Source: Lishizhenia sp965656535
GTDB taxonomy: Bacteria > Bacteroidota > Bacteroidia > Flavobacteriales_D > Crocinitomicaceae
Direction of reading: 5' to 3'
Assembly: GCA_965656535.1 (NCBI GenBank)
Contig: CBFHKX010000009.1
Location: forward strand, 1 to 64,000
DNA: 64,000 nt
Shown here piece after piece: positions 40,216 to 50,166 of this stretch (position 1 is its first letter; each line of letters begins with the position of its first letter). A model generated the notes under the pieces. The model worked only from the letters and a program-made list of their open reading frames with translations, did no database searches and was not told the origin of the DNA. A program made the position numbers and the translations under genes.

Positions 40216-41161
40216 AGCATTGATTAAAACAGATTATAATTTTCCGAATCAAACAAAGGTTTACAAGGGAAAAGTAAGAGATGTATATACGATTAACACT
40301 GATTTGTTAGTCATGATTGCCTCAGATAGAATATCTGCGTTTGATCATGTTTTACCAAAAGGTATTCCATTTAAGGGTCAGGTTTTGAACCAAGTTGCTA
40401 CTATGTTCTTGAAGGCTACAGAAGATATTGTACCTAACTGGTTGTTGGCAACTCCAGACCCTATGGTTGCAGTAGGCTTGGCTTGTGAACCTTATCGAGT
40501 TGAAATGGTAATTAGAGGGTATTTGTCTGGACATGCTGCACGCGAGTATAAAGCAGGTAAACGAATACTTTGCGGTGTAGAAATGCCAGAAGGTATGAAG
40601 GAAAACGACAAGTTTCCAACACCAATTATTACCCCTGCTACGAAGGCGGATGAAGGCCATGATGAAGATATCTCTAGAGAGGAAATTATACTTCAAAATA
40701 TAATTCCAGAAGAAGAATACATTCAACTAGAAAACTATACACGAGCATTATTTCAACGTGGTACAGAGTTAGCTGCAGAAAAAGGATTAATCTTAGTGGA
40801 TACAAAATATGAGTTTGGAAAAAAAGATGGTAAAATCTATTTAATAGATGAGATACACACTCCAGATTCTTCTCGTTATTTTTATGCAGATGGTTATGAA
40901 GAAAGACAGCGTAAAGATGAACCACAAAAACAACTTAGTAAAGAATTTGTGCGACAATGGCTAATAGAAAATGATTTTCAAGGATTGGAAGGGCAAAGCA
41001 TGCCAGTAATGCCAGATGAATTTGTAGAGGTAGTTACAGAAAGGTATATAGAATTATTTGAAAAAATAATTGGACTTCCGTTTCAAAAAGAAGACGCGAG
41101 CCATATAGAGGAAAGGGTAGAACGTAATATCTTGACTTATTTGAAAGAACAAGGAGTTTAA
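40208..41161 (+). CDS. purC: SAICAR synthase
   Basis: A 317-residue ATP-dependent ligase that joins aspartate to CAIR in purine synthesis. Motifs: VYKGKVRDVYTI near residue 17 (glycine-rich ATP loop), SDRISAFDHVLPKGIPFKG near 38, VRGYLSGHAAREYKAG-type segment near 95 and DEIHTPDSSRYFYADGYEE near 215 (catalytic site). It is the longer form rather than the 237-residue E. coli type. Coupled to phoH by an 8-base overlap; guaA, another purine gene, follows with its own promoter. Confidence 0.97.
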   Translation: MNKALIKTDYNFPNQTKVYKGKVRDVYTINTDLLVMIASDRISAFDHVLPKGIPFKGQVLNQVATMFLKATEDIVPNWLLATPDPMVAVGLACEPYRVEMVIRGYLSGHAAREYKAGKRILCGVEMPEGMKENDKFPTPIITPATKADEGHDEDISREEIILQNIIPEEEYIQLENYTRALFQRGTELAAEKGLILVDTKYEFGKKDGKIYLIDEIHTPDSSRYFYADGYEERQRKDEPQKQLSKEFVRQWLIENDFQGLEGQSMPVMPDEFVEVVTERYIELFEKIIGLPFQKEDASHIEERVERNILTYLKEQGV

Positions 41162-41298
41162 ATTTTTTAAAGCATCCATTTTATTCTTGCTTAGGTTACT
41201 TGAGATCTATTTACGATTTCCAAAAGAGGTGTTTTTTTAAAAGTATTTTAAGCGCTAATTATAGCGGTTTTACATCAAATTATAGTTGACTTAATTTT

Positions 41299-41332
41299 TT
41301 GTTTTACAACTTAATTAGAGTTACTATCTTTG
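41299..41332 (+). promoter_or_regulatory. promoter of guaA
   Basis: TTG (41299-41301) and TATCTTTG (41325-41332) are 23 bases apart, at the upper limit of the consensus spacing. The -7 element ends 5 bases before the guaA ATG, so a leaderless mRNA is likely; this also rules out the in-frame start at 41299. Confidence 0.55.
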
Positions 41333-41337
41333 CACCC

Positions 41338-42870
41338 ATGCAAGAAAAAATTTTAATCTTAGATTTTGGTTCTCAGTATACACAACTTATAGCAAGACGA
41401 GTAAGAGAGCTAAATGTTTATTGTGAAATCCATCCATGGAATAAAGTTCCTAAGTTAGAGAGTAACATTAAGGGTGTAATCCTTTCTGGTAGTCCTTTCT
41501 CTACAAGAGATGAAAACGCTCCAAAGCCAGATTTGTCTGAGATTAAAGGCAAACTTCCCTTGCTTGGAGTTTGTTTTGGTGCGCAGTACCTAGCACTTAA
41601 TTATGGGGGTGAAGTACTGCCGTCAAAAATTAGAGAATACGGTAGAGCAAACCTTTCTTATGTAGATACAGAGAATGAATTAACACAAGGTATGTCCGAC
41701 AATTCTCAAGTTTGGATGTCTCACGGTGATACAATTAAAGAAGTTCCATCAAATTATAAAATTATTGCAAGTACTCCGGATGTAAAAGTTGCAGGATATA
41801 AAATTGAAGGAGAAGTAACCTACGGAATTCAATTTCATCCAGAAGTGTATCACTCCTTAGAAGGAGGTAAGTTACTCAAAAATTATATCGTAGATATTTG
41901 TGGTTGCGCCCAAGATTGGACACCCGACTCATTTGTTGAAGATACGGTTGAAAAACTCAAAGCGCAGCTTGGAGAAGATAAAGTTATACTTGGTCTTTCG
42001 GGAGGTGTTGATTCTTCAGTTGCTGCAGTTTTATTGCATAAAGCGATTGGTGAAAACCTACATTGTATTTTTGTGAACAATGGATTATTGCGTAAAAACG
42101 AATACGATTCTGTTTTAGAAAGTTATAACGGAATGGGTTTAAATGTTAAGGGAGTAGATGCTTCTGCTTTCTTTTACAAAGAATTAGAAGGTTTAACAGA
42201 CCCAGAAGCAAAAAGAAAAGCAATTGGCAAAGTCTTTGTAGATGTCTTTGACGAAGAATCTAAACTAGTAAAAGATGCTAAATGGTTAGGTCAAGGAACA
42301 ATTTATCCAGATGTGATTGAGTCTGTTTCTGCAACGGGTGGACCGTCAGCTACAATAAAATCTCACCATAACGTTGGTGGATTGCCAGATTACATGAAGC
42401 TAAAAGTTGTAGAGCCTTTAAAACTATTGTTTAAAGACGAAGTTAGAAGAGTTGGAAAATCACTTGATATTTCTCCTGCAATTTTGGGTAGACACCCATT
42501 CCCTGGACCGGGATTAGGAATTCGAATTTTAGGAGATGTAACTGCAGAAAAGGTTAGAATTCTTCAAGAAGTAGATCATATTTTTATTTCTTCACTTAAA
42601 GAAGAAGGGTTGTATGATGAGGTTTGGCAGGCAGGAGCAATTTTCCTACCTATACAATCTGTTGGAGTTATGGGAGATGAAAGAACATATGAGAACGCAG
42701 TAGCGTTAAGAGCGGTTACCTCTACAGATGGTATGACAGCTGATTGGTGCCATCTACCTTATACGTTTTTAGCTAAAGTTTCAAATAAAATAATTAATCA
42801 AGTCAAAGGGATAAATAGAGTAACATATGACATAAGCTCTAAACCACCTGCTACTATAGAATGGGAATAA
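41338..42870 (+). CDS. guaA: GMP synthase (glutamine-hydrolysing)
   Basis: A 510-residue enzyme converting XMP to GMP. The N-terminal class I amidotransferase domain has the nucleophile Cys in GVCFGAQYLA near residue 78 and the His/Glu pair in QFHPEVYHS near 165; the synthetase domain starts with the PP-loop GLSGGVDSSVAAVLL near 220, and the C-terminal dimerisation domain ends GINRVTYDISSKPPATIEWE. Length is standard. The LysM protein gene begins 1 base after its stop. Confidence 0.98.
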   Translation: MQEKILILDFGSQYTQLIARRVRELNVYCEIHPWNKVPKLESNIKGVILSGSPFSTRDENAPKPDLSEIKGKLPLLGVCFGAQYLALNYGGEVLPSKIREYGRANLSYVDTENELTQGMSDNSQVWMSHGDTIKEVPSNYKIIASTPDVKVAGYKIEGEVTYGIQFHPEVYHSLEGGKLLKNYIVDICGCAQDWTPDSFVEDTVEKLKAQLGEDKVILGLSGGVDSSVAAVLLHKAIGENLHCIFVNNGLLRKNEYDSVLESYNGMGLNVKGVDASAFFYKELEGLTDPEAKRKAIGKVFVDVFDEESKLVKDAKWLGQGTIYPDVIESVSATGGPSATIKSHHNVGGLPDYMKLKVVEPLKLLFKDEVRRVGKSLDISPAILGRHPFPGPGLGIRILGDVTAEKVRILQEVDHIFISSLKEEGLYDEVWQAGAIFLPIQSVGVMGDERTYENAVALRAVTSTDGMTADWCHLPYTFLAKVSNKIINQVKGINRVTYDISSKPPATIEWE

Positions 42871-42871
42871 T

Positions 42872-44707
42872 ATGAAAGGAATAATTGTAAGTCTTTTTAC
42901 ACTCTTAGCACTGAGTGTTTTTGCACAGCCAGAGTTAGCGCAAAAAAAAGTTGTTAAAAACAAAGTATGCTACGTTCATGTAGTGCAAGAAGGTAATACG
43001 CTTTATGGTATTCAAAGATTGTACAATGTTCCTGTTAAAGAAATAATTGCTTTCAATCAAGGTGTAGAAGAAGATTTACAGGTAGGACAGATTATTTATA
43101 TTCCTTCCGAACTTTCCGTAGAGGATACAGAAACGATAGACTACTTCTTTCATACGGTTGAGCCAAATCAAACGCTTTATGGTATTTCAAGAATTTATGA
43201 ATGTGCGGTAGATGATTTATTGAAACTTAACCCAGATGCTGCCAGTGGTATACAGGTAGGCGAGAGACTAAAAATTAAAAAAGATAAGAAGACCGAAACA
43301 GTGCTACCTATAGCCAAAACGGTAGGTAGCGAAATTTTGAAAGAGGAATTAAAAGTTGCATTTCAAGATAGTATTGCTCTTCATACGGTTCAAAAAGAAC
43401 AAACGCTTTATGCGATATCAAAGAAGTATAAGGTTGACGTTGACGAGCTAGTACGTTTAAATAACATAAAGAAAGGTAAGATTAAAGAAGGTGAGGTTTT
43501 AAAAATTCCACTTCAAAAACAAGTTGTTCAAACGATTAAACAACAGCCAATTCCTCGTCCATTTCCATTAGATTCATTACGCGTAACCGATACTATTTCA
43601 TTTGCATTAAAGGCGAAGTATAAAATAGCCGTTATCTTACCTTTTTTATACGAAAAAAATGGAAGTGCTATCTCGGGAATAGTAAACGCAAAAACGAAGC
43701 TTAATCCAATTTCGGATGTAGCTGTAGAGTTTTATACAGGAGCAAAAGTAGCGTTAGATTCTTTAGAGAAAATGGGGCTAGTAGCAGAAGTAGAGTTTTT
43801 TGATTCAAAACGAGATTCATTAACGGTAGCTAAACTAGTAAACAGTAATGCCTTTCAAAATACAGATATCGTAATTGGGCCATTCTTCACACAAACTATT
43901 GAAGTAGTTGCAAATTGGGCGAAAGAAAATAAAAAAAGAATGGTGGTGCCTGTTCCTATTGATACAAAGTATTTAAAAAACAACCCCTACGTTAGTTGTG
44001 CTGTACCCTCAGAATTAACACAAATTAAGGCTCTTGCGAATTACATAGCTAGAACGCACGGAGATGATAATGTGGTACTTGTAAAGTCGGGTATTAGCAC
44101 AGATAATTTAAATTATCAAACCTTTAGAGATGAGTTTAACAGATTAACTACAGAAAAGTCCTACAGAGCAGTACTAAAAGAGGTTAGTTTAGGCGGATCA
44201 TCAGGAACAGATTTATCTTATGCCGTTGTAAAAGATACCTTAACTGTCTTTGTAGATTTATCAGAGAATGTATCGCATGTTATGAAGTTTATGACAACCC
44301 TAAACAAGGTTAAAAATAAATCTGGATTCTCTAAAGCTCAAATTATTGCTGTAGGAAGAAAGGAATGGATGAATATTGGAGAATTGAATTCTTATTATAA
44401 GAACAGGGCACAATTACATTTTGTTTCTCCGAATGATTTAAACTACGAAAAGTTAGAAATGAAGAACTTTGTTTTAGACGTTAGAAAACAATTTGGTATA
44501 GATGCATCAAAATACACTGCTCAAGGTTTTGATGTTACATATAATTATTTAAGTAATTATTGTTTAGGAATGAATGTACAAGGTGGATTAATAAACGACA
44601 TTAAAATCTCCCAAAAAGGCCACGGAAATGGTTCGGAAAATAGTACATGCTTTATCCTTAAACAAGAAGATTTTTCAATAAAAAGGGTAAGTGTTGTTTA
44701 TGACTAA
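42872..44707 (+). CDS. LysM and periplasmic-binding-protein-fold protein (LpoA-like)
   Basis: A 611-residue exported protein. Signal peptide 1-18; three LysM domains at about 28-75 (QEGNTLYGIQRLYNVP), 88-132 (EPNQTLYGISRIYECA) and 168-214 (QKEQTLYAISKKYKVD); then a type 1 periplasmic-binding fold from about 250 to 600 (YKIAVILPFLY, DVAVEFYTGAKVALDSLEKM, DIVIGPFFTQTIEVVANWA). LysM domains bind peptidoglycan. The combination recalls LpoA-type activators of penicillin-binding proteins, but that is inference. Its gene abuts guaA and overlaps hemF by 8 bases. Confidence 0.85.
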   Translation: MKGIIVSLFTLLALSVFAQPELAQKKVVKNKVCYVHVVQEGNTLYGIQRLYNVPVKEIIAFNQGVEEDLQVGQIIYIPSELSVEDTETIDYFFHTVEPNQTLYGISRIYECAVDDLLKLNPDAASGIQVGERLKIKKDKKTETVLPIAKTVGSEILKEELKVAFQDSIALHTVQKEQTLYAISKKYKVDVDELVRLNNIKKGKIKEGEVLKIPLQKQVVQTIKQQPIPRPFPLDSLRVTDTISFALKAKYKIAVILPFLYEKNGSAISGIVNAKTKLNPISDVAVEFYTGAKVALDSLEKMGLVAEVEFFDSKRDSLTVAKLVNSNAFQNTDIVIGPFFTQTIEVVANWAKENKKRMVVPVPIDTKYLKNNPYVSCAVPSELTQIKALANYIARTHGDDNVVLVKSGISTDNLNYQTFRDEFNRLTTEKSYRAVLKEVSLGGSSGTDLSYAVVKDTLTVFVDLSENVSHVMKFMTTLNKVKNKSGFSKAQIIAVGRKEWMNIGELNSYYKNRAQLHFVSPNDLNYEKLEMKNFVLDVRKQFGIDASKYTAQGFDVTYNYLSNYCLGMNVQGGLINDIKISQKGHGNGSENSTCFILKQEDFSIKRVSVVYD

Positions 44708-45596
44708 AGAAGAAATAAGCGAAGCGTTTAAGTTGCTTCAAGATCGAATTTGTAAACGATTAGAAGTACTAGATACTAAAGCACAATTTCACCAAGACCT
44801 TTGGAGTAGAAAAGAAGGTGGAGGAGGTAGAACTAGAATTATTCAAGAAGGTAAGGTTTTCGAAAAAGGAGGTGTTAATTATTCTGCGGTTCACGGTCCT
44901 GTTTCTGACATGATGCGCAAGCAATTAAAGTTAGATGGGAATGAATTTTATGCTACTGGCGTATCCATTGTCTTGCATCCTCACAATCCTCATGTTCCTA
45001 TCATGCATATGAATGTGCGTTATTTTGAGTTAGATACCGGAGAACATTGGTTTGGTGGAGGGATAGATATGACTCCTCATTATGTGATTCCAAATCAAGC
45101 AAAAGACTTTCATTTAGCTTTAAAAGAAATTTGTGATAAATATGACCCAACTTTTTATCCAGAATATAAAAAATGGGCAGATAAGTATTTTTTTATTCCC
45201 CATAGAGAGGAAACTAGAGGTGTAGGCGGTATTTTTTATGATCACATAAAAACCAAATCACAAGCTGAAAAAGAGAAAATGATCAATTTTGCTCTGGATT
45301 TAGGAGATGCTTTTGCGCAACTGTATGAACATCAATATCGTTTAGGTGTTATAAAAGAAGTTTCAGAGCAGAATATTTTGTGGAGAAACATAAGAAGAGG
45401 AAGGTATGCAGAGTTTAACTTAGTATATGATAGAGGTACGCATTTCGGTTTAAAAACTGGAGGCAGAATTGAATCTATATTAATGAGCTTGCCTAAAACC
45501 GTGGGTTGGGAATATAATTATGTTCCAGAAGAAAATTCTGACGAAGCCCAAACATTGAAGTGGTTAAAGGAAATACCAGAATGGATAGATATATAA
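44700..45596 (+). CDS. hemF: oxygen-dependent coproporphyrinogen III oxidase
   Basis: A 298-residue enzyme of haem synthesis that decarboxylates coproporphyrinogen III using oxygen. Diagnostic segments: GGGGRTRIIQEG near residue 40, VSIVLHPHNPHVPIMHMNVR near 90, WFGGGIDMTPHYV near 118 and FNLVYDRGTHFGLKTGGRIE near 240. Start is the ATG at 44700 rather than a GTG three codons earlier. An oxygen-dependent enzyme implies aerobic growth. It overlaps the LysM gene and is followed 12 bases later by a small secreted protein gene. Confidence 0.97.
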   Translation: MTKEEISEAFKLLQDRICKRLEVLDTKAQFHQDLWSRKEGGGGRTRIIQEGKVFEKGGVNYSAVHGPVSDMMRKQLKLDGNEFYATGVSIVLHPHNPHVPIMHMNVRYFELDTGEHWFGGGIDMTPHYVIPNQAKDFHLALKEICDKYDPTFYPEYKKWADKYFFIPHREETRGVGGIFYDHIKTKSQAEKEKMINFALDLGDAFAQLYEHQYRLGVIKEVSEQNILWRNIRRGRYAEFNLVYDRGTHFGLKTGGRIESILMSLPKTVGWEYNYVPEENSDEAQTLKWLKEIPEWIDI

Positions 45597-45608
45597 AAGT
45601 ATAGTGAA

Positions 45609-45848
45609 ATGAAAATTATAGTCATTACAGTAAGTTTAGTTTTAACTGGTTTTGTTTTTTCTCAGGAAGAGAAAACGGCATCGAAAAAAGAAGTGAAAAA
45701 AGAACAAAACAGAGCAACTGAATTGCCTATTTCTAAGTCAGAAGGTAAAATCATAATTAGAGAAAAGAAAAGACCGATGGCTTCAGGACAAAAGTCGACA
45801 CAAAAAGTAGCAATAGAACCTAAGAAACAAAAGCAACAGAAAAAGTAA
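45609..45848 (+). CDS. small secreted Lys/Gln-rich protein
   Basis: A 79-residue product: signal peptide (MKIIVITVSLVLTGFVFSQ) followed by a strongly basic, low-complexity region rich in Lys, Glu and Gln that ends KKQKQQKK. No domain is recognised. It lies 12 bases after hemF and 6 bases before the 1247-residue T9SS protein, so it appears to be co-transcribed with that protein. The coding status is supported by the signal peptide and spacing. Confidence 0.55.
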   Translation: MKIIVITVSLVLTGFVFSQEEKTASKKEVKKEQNRATELPISKSEGKIIIREKKRPMASGQKSTQKVAIEPKKQKQQKK

Positions 45849-45854
45849 AATATA

Positions 45855-48800
45855 ATGCTGTTTAATAGACTTTTTTCTTTTTTTCTTCTTGTCTGGGCTG
45901 CTTCTTTTTCCACATTAGCCCAGTCCTGCAATATTTCAAATTTCGAAGTTTATGGCAATCAAAATGCTTGCGATACTTTTTGGACGATGGATGGAGTAGT
46001 TGAGTTTCAGAATCCACCTGCTACAGGAGATTTGATTTTTGAAGATTGCGCTGGAAATATTAGTGTTTTAGCATCAGCACCTTTTACCTCTCCTATTAAT
46101 TATTCGGGTATTACAGGTCCTATTACCAGCCTTACAGCAAGTAATTGTAATTTCGAAGTATATTTTTCAGCACAACCTACCTGCTTAAACTCAGATAGTA
46201 TTCTTTTTCCTGCCACCGCTCCGCCAGAAGAAGCAGGCACAGTTACTCCAAACCTTACAGGAGAAGGAATAAATAATTATATTTTATGCGATGGTGATGT
46301 ACTTACCATAAATTCAAATGACGATTATAATATTCAAAGCACCAATCCTGCAGACAATCCCTCTCTAATTTATTTTGTTTACACTTGTCCTCCATCCCCT
46401 GGTGGTATTGGTATCAATCCAGCTGCAGATCCTTGTTTTCAAAATTACTTTACATCAGAAGATATTACATTGACAAACAATGGAGGCTCTGCAGACCCGT
46501 TAATTCAAGCCTTAGGAAATCCTACAGATAACATTTTTTATATCGTACCGATGACCGCGGTAAACGTAGTTGGTAACAACATAACAATCACTCAAGACTG
46601 TTATGACTTAGCCTTAGATCAAATGGTCACTGTACAATATTTAAACCCAATAGTTACAAGTCTAACAGAAAGCTGCAGTACAGGTGAAGCGATAATTAAT
46701 ATTCAAGGTGGATATACAGAGCTCTATCCCGGGCCGGGTTCACAAAATATAGTTTCAAATATACAACCTCCTTCACTTACTTTTAACGGTACATTTATCG
46801 ATAATAACGGAAATTTAATTTTGGAATTTCTCACAGAAGGTTTAGCTTATTCTTTTGATATAACAGGTGCCAATGGGTGTACAACATCATTTTCATCTAC
46901 TTTTATCACTCCAGACGATGCTAGCTTTACGTACCCAAACAATTCTTTTTGTGTTACAGATATTGACCCGTCGCCTACCGTAACAGGCGTAAATGGAGGA
47001 ACCTTTTCTTCCACTCCTGGATTAACATTAGATCCAGTTTCAGGGACAGTAGATTTGTCTACATCTCTTCCAGGAAATTACACGGTTACCTATCAAACTC
47101 CTCCTTCTATATGTTCAGGAATAGAAACATTTGCGATAGTCGTTAATGATTTACCTCTTTTATCTCCTTCCAATAGCGGACCAATCTGTATAGGTCAAGC
47201 TGTAAATTTATCAGCTTCAAATGCAGTAAGTTATACGTGGGATAATGGTTTGGGTGTTGGACAAAACCAGACCGTATCTCCAACAGCAACTACTGCTTAC
47301 ACGGTTACAGCTACAGATATAAATGGATGCTCTAATTCAGCAACTACAACGGTGCTTGTCAACCCTCTGCCAATTGTTGATGCAGGTACAGATATTGCAG
47401 TTTGTTCAGGTAATTTGGCTACCTTAAATGGTTCCGGAGCATTAACATATGTCTGGGATAATGCTGTTTCTAATGGTGTTCCGTTTGCTCCATTAGTAAC
47501 AAATACATACACAGTAACAGGTACAGATAACAATAGTTGTTCAAATACAGATCAAGTAGTAGTTACCGTTAATGATTTACCCGTTGTATCAGTCGGAGCA
47601 GATCAAAGCGTTTGTGAAAATTCGTCAGTGGTTTTATCCGCATCCGGAACACCTACTATAAGTTGGGATAATGGTGTAACTAACAACACTTCATTTGTTC
47701 CAAATATCGGTACCACAACCTATACAGCCACAGGGACAGATGCCAACGGTTGTTCAAATACAGCGAGTGTTAACATAACTGTAAATCCAAATCCAGTAGT
47801 TACTATCTTAGGTAATACAAGCTATTGTCAGGGCACGAGTGCTTCGCTGCAAGTGAATACCACGGCTGTTTCTTATGTTTGGAGTTCGGGAGGAAATCTA
47901 CAAACAGAAACCGTAACTACTGCAGATAACCCAATTTCTGTAACAATAACAGATGCAAATGGATGCAACGCTACTTCTGCAGCTCTTTCGGTTACAGAGT
48001 TGCTACCAGTTACTACCAATAACAATATAGAGATTTGTCAAGGTCAAACCGCAATTATACATGGAAATATAGAAACAGTAGACGGAACTTATACGCAAGT
48101 TTTTCCAGATGTTAATGGATGCGACAGTACGTCAAACGTTGTTTTAACTGTTAACCCTTTGCCCACTGTAAATGCAGGAGCAGATTTTACAACATGCGAA
48201 AACACCCCGATAACATTAACCGGATCTGGGGTTTTGCTGTTATCGTGGGACAATGGAGTAGTAGATAATGTTCCGTTTTTACCTCCTTTAGGAGTTACCA
48301 CGTATACACTTACGGGTACTGATGCAAACGGATGCTCAAATACCTCTAGTTTAGATGTAACAGTTTTACAAAACCCATTTGTAGATGCAGGTGCTGACCT
48401 ATTAGTATGTGATGGTGAACAAGTTGTTTTAAGTGCACTAACTCCCGATCCGTCAACGGTTTTAACTTGGGATAATGGAGTGCAAAATAGTATTGCTTTT
48501 ACTCCAAGTATTGGTGTTTTAAATTACCAAGTTACAGCTATAGATATTAATGGTTGCAGCTCTTCAGATGATGTACAAGTAGCTGTCTCTCCATTGCCAA
48601 CAGTAGATGCTGGCGCAAATCAAATTGTTTGCGAAGGTGAATCAACCACGTTAAACGCCAGTGGAGCAACAACTTATATTTGGAACAATGGAGTAAGTAA
48701 TGGAGTGCCTTTCTCACCTACTCAAGATACCTTTTATGTTGTAACAGGTACAACGCCATTGGGGTGTTCATCTTCAGATAGTGTATTTATAGCAATTGAA

Positions 48801-49598
48801 AATTTAAATCAAGTTTCTTTTTCGGCCAATGAGGTTCAAGGTTGCGCTCCTCTAAATGTTGTGTTTACCGGAACTGATATTCCTAATTCTACTTGTCTTT
48901 GGGATTTTGGAAACGGATTTACAAGTACTTCTTGCACAAGTAGTTCGGCTGTATTCTTAAATACAGGATGTTATGATATTTCATATACAAGTATAAGTCA
49001 AAACGGATGTGAAAGCACTGCAACCTTGATTGATTATGTGTGCGTAGATGAAAGTCCTACTGCGTTGTTTTCAAGTTCGACAAACCAAATCTCTTTAGAT
49101 GCTTCAGAGGTTAGTTTCTTTAATAATTCAACTGGGGCTTCTAGTTATTCTTGGGATTTTAGTGGTCAGGGAACCTCAACCTCTCTTAACCCGAGCTTCG
49201 AATTTACTATAGATGATGTAACACAGTTCGAAATAAACTTAACCGCTATTTCAGATTTAGGCTGTACAGATACTTTCACACTTTTAATTAATTCAGTAGA
49301 GGAATTGCTTTTTTATGTGCCTAATTCATTTACCCCTGATGGTAATGAATTAAATAACCTTTTTCTTCCTATTTTTACACAAGGCTTTGATGCATTTGAT
49401 TATAACTTGCTCATCTTTAACCGATGGGGAGAGGTTGTCTTTGAATCAAATAATCCCACTGTAGGTTGGGACGGAACCTATGGAATGGATGGAGGTTCAA
49501 TTGTTAAAACAGGTACTTATGTTTGGAAAATTGAATTTAAAACCGATCAAAGTGATGAGCGCAAGCTCTCAACAGGACACGTAAATGTATTGCGTTAG
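45855..49598 (+). CDS. giant T9SS type-B surface protein with tandem Ig-like repeats
   Basis: A 1247-residue exported protein: signal peptide (ending TLAQ), an N-terminal beta-rich region (about 25-430), roughly eight tandem Ig-like units of 55-75 residues (about 435-985) sharing GAD..VC.G...L.ASG, Y.WDNGV and VTGTDANGCS, two PKD-like domains (about 995-1150; CLWDFGNGF, SYSWDFSGQG), and the gliding-motility-associated C-terminal domain (VPNSFTPDGNELNN ... LLIFNRWGEVVFES ... WDGTYG), the type-B sorting signal for type IX secretion. A cell-surface adhesin or matrix role is likely; the ligand is unknown. Confidence 0.9.
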   Translation: MLFNRLFSFFLLVWAASFSTLAQSCNISNFEVYGNQNACDTFWTMDGVVEFQNPPATGDLIFEDCAGNISVLASAPFTSPINYSGITGPITSLTASNCNFEVYFSAQPTCLNSDSILFPATAPPEEAGTVTPNLTGEGINNYILCDGDVLTINSNDDYNIQSTNPADNPSLIYFVYTCPPSPGGIGINPAADPCFQNYFTSEDITLTNNGGSADPLIQALGNPTDNIFYIVPMTAVNVVGNNITITQDCYDLALDQMVTVQYLNPIVTSLTESCSTGEAIINIQGGYTELYPGPGSQNIVSNIQPPSLTFNGTFIDNNGNLILEFLTEGLAYSFDITGANGCTTSFSSTFITPDDASFTYPNNSFCVTDIDPSPTVTGVNGGTFSSTPGLTLDPVSGTVDLSTSLPGNYTVTYQTPPSICSGIETFAIVVNDLPLLSPSNSGPICIGQAVNLSASNAVSYTWDNGLGVGQNQTVSPTATTAYTVTATDINGCSNSATTTVLVNPLPIVDAGTDIAVCSGNLATLNGSGALTYVWDNAVSNGVPFAPLVTNTYTVTGTDNNSCSNTDQVVVTVNDLPVVSVGADQSVCENSSVVLSASGTPTISWDNGVTNNTSFVPNIGTTTYTATGTDANGCSNTASVNITVNPNPVVTILGNTSYCQGTSASLQVNTTAVSYVWSSGGNLQTETVTTADNPISVTITDANGCNATSAALSVTELLPVTTNNNIEICQGQTAIIHGNIETVDGTYTQVFPDVNGCDSTSNVVLTVNPLPTVNAGADFTTCENTPITLTGSGVLLLSWDNGVVDNVPFLPPLGVTTYTLTGTDANGCSNTSSLDVTVLQNPFVDAGADLLVCDGEQVVLSALTPDPSTVLTWDNGVQNSIAFTPSIGVLNYQVTAIDINGCSSSDDVQVAVSPLPTVDAGANQIVCEGESTTLNASGATTYIWNNGVSNGVPFSPTQDTFYVVTGTTPLGCSSSDSVFIAIENLNQVSFSANEVQGCAPLNVVFTGTDIPNSTCLWDFGNGFTSTSCTSSSAVFLNTGCYDISYTSISQNGCESTATLIDYVCVDESPTALFSSSTNQISLDASEVSFFNNSTGASSYSWDFSGQGTSTSLNPSFEFTIDDVTQFEINLTAISDLGCTDTFTLLINSVEELLFYVPNSFTPDGNELNNLFLPIFTQGFDAFDYNLLIFNRWGEVVFESNNPTVGWDGTYGMDGGSIVKTGTYVWKIEFKTDQSDERKLSTGHVNVLR
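47157..48809 (+). repeat. eight tandem Ig-like coding repeats
   Basis: Within the 1247-residue protein about eight units, mostly 210-220 bases, repeat the protein pattern VDAGADxxVCEG, LxASGxxxYxWDNGV and YTVTGTDANGCSxT, ending VTVNPLP. Units 4 and 5 are the most divergent and unit 5 is short. One further copy occurs at about 51502-51726 in the 781-residue protein. Confidence 0.8.
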
Positions 49599-49720
49599 TT
49601 GTTTTAAACTTAACAAATAAGTAAAAAAAGATTAAATTAATCTTAACTTTTTTATCTTCTTTTTTTTCTAAGCAACCAATTAAGGAAATAGTCGTTTCTT
49701 TGGTAACTAAAGTTTTTCAA

Positions 49721-50164
49721 ATGTCTATAAAATTATTGTTTCTTACGCTTGTTGCATTTTGTTTACTTGGACAAGAGTCTCACGCCCAATTTACTTCAGA
49801 TTGGCAAACCTTTTATTCTTCAGATGATATTCGAATAGAAGCCAAAACAGTGCAAGCTAATATTTCTAATAGAGATCAAAACCTGATTGTTTTCAGAATT
49901 GAAAACCTGACGGATGAAAAGGTGAAAACAAGTTATAAACAACATATTTACAGAGGAGATTATTGTCATGGTTGCACAAGTACTAGTGGTGAATACGATT
50001 TTGAAGTCACTTTAGAGCCAAAACAAATTTTAAACGGAGAAAATTCGCTTAAAGAAAATAAAGCATTGTGTGTATTCAACACCTTTGTGAAACTAGTGCC
50101 GGGTATGTCAGGTATTTCTATCGATAAAATTGACTTCGTAAATATTACAACTATTAAACTTTAA
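49721..50164 (+). CDS. small secreted protein, 147 residues
   Basis: Begins with a signal peptide (MSIKLLFLTLVAFCLLGQESHAQ); this start is chosen over an in-frame ATG seven codons upstream. The mature part is beta-rich with SDWQTFYSSDDIRIEAK and a paired-Cys motif (DYCHGCTSTSGEYDF). No family is recognised. Its stop lies 2 bases before the 781-residue T9SS protein gene, so they form a transcriptional pair. Confidence 0.65.
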   Translation: MSIKLLFLTLVAFCLLGQESHAQFTSDWQTFYSSDDIRIEAKTVQANISNRDQNLIVFRIENLTDEKVKTSYKQHIYRGDYCHGCTSTSGEYDFEVTLEPKQILNGENSLKENKALCVFNTFVKLVPGMSGISIDKIDFVNITTIKL

Positions 50165-50166
50165 AA

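Noticed and set aside
41253..41266. Inverted repeat CGCTA-ATTA-TAGCG between purC and guaA as a terminator
   Set aside because: The stem is only 5 bp, interrupted by a G-G mismatch, and the tail has just four T residues; too weak to call.
49623..49653. Palindrome AAGATTAA-A-TTAATCTT after the 1247-residue gene as a terminator
   Set aside because: A T-run follows, but the stem is AT-only with almost no loop; possible but not supportable.
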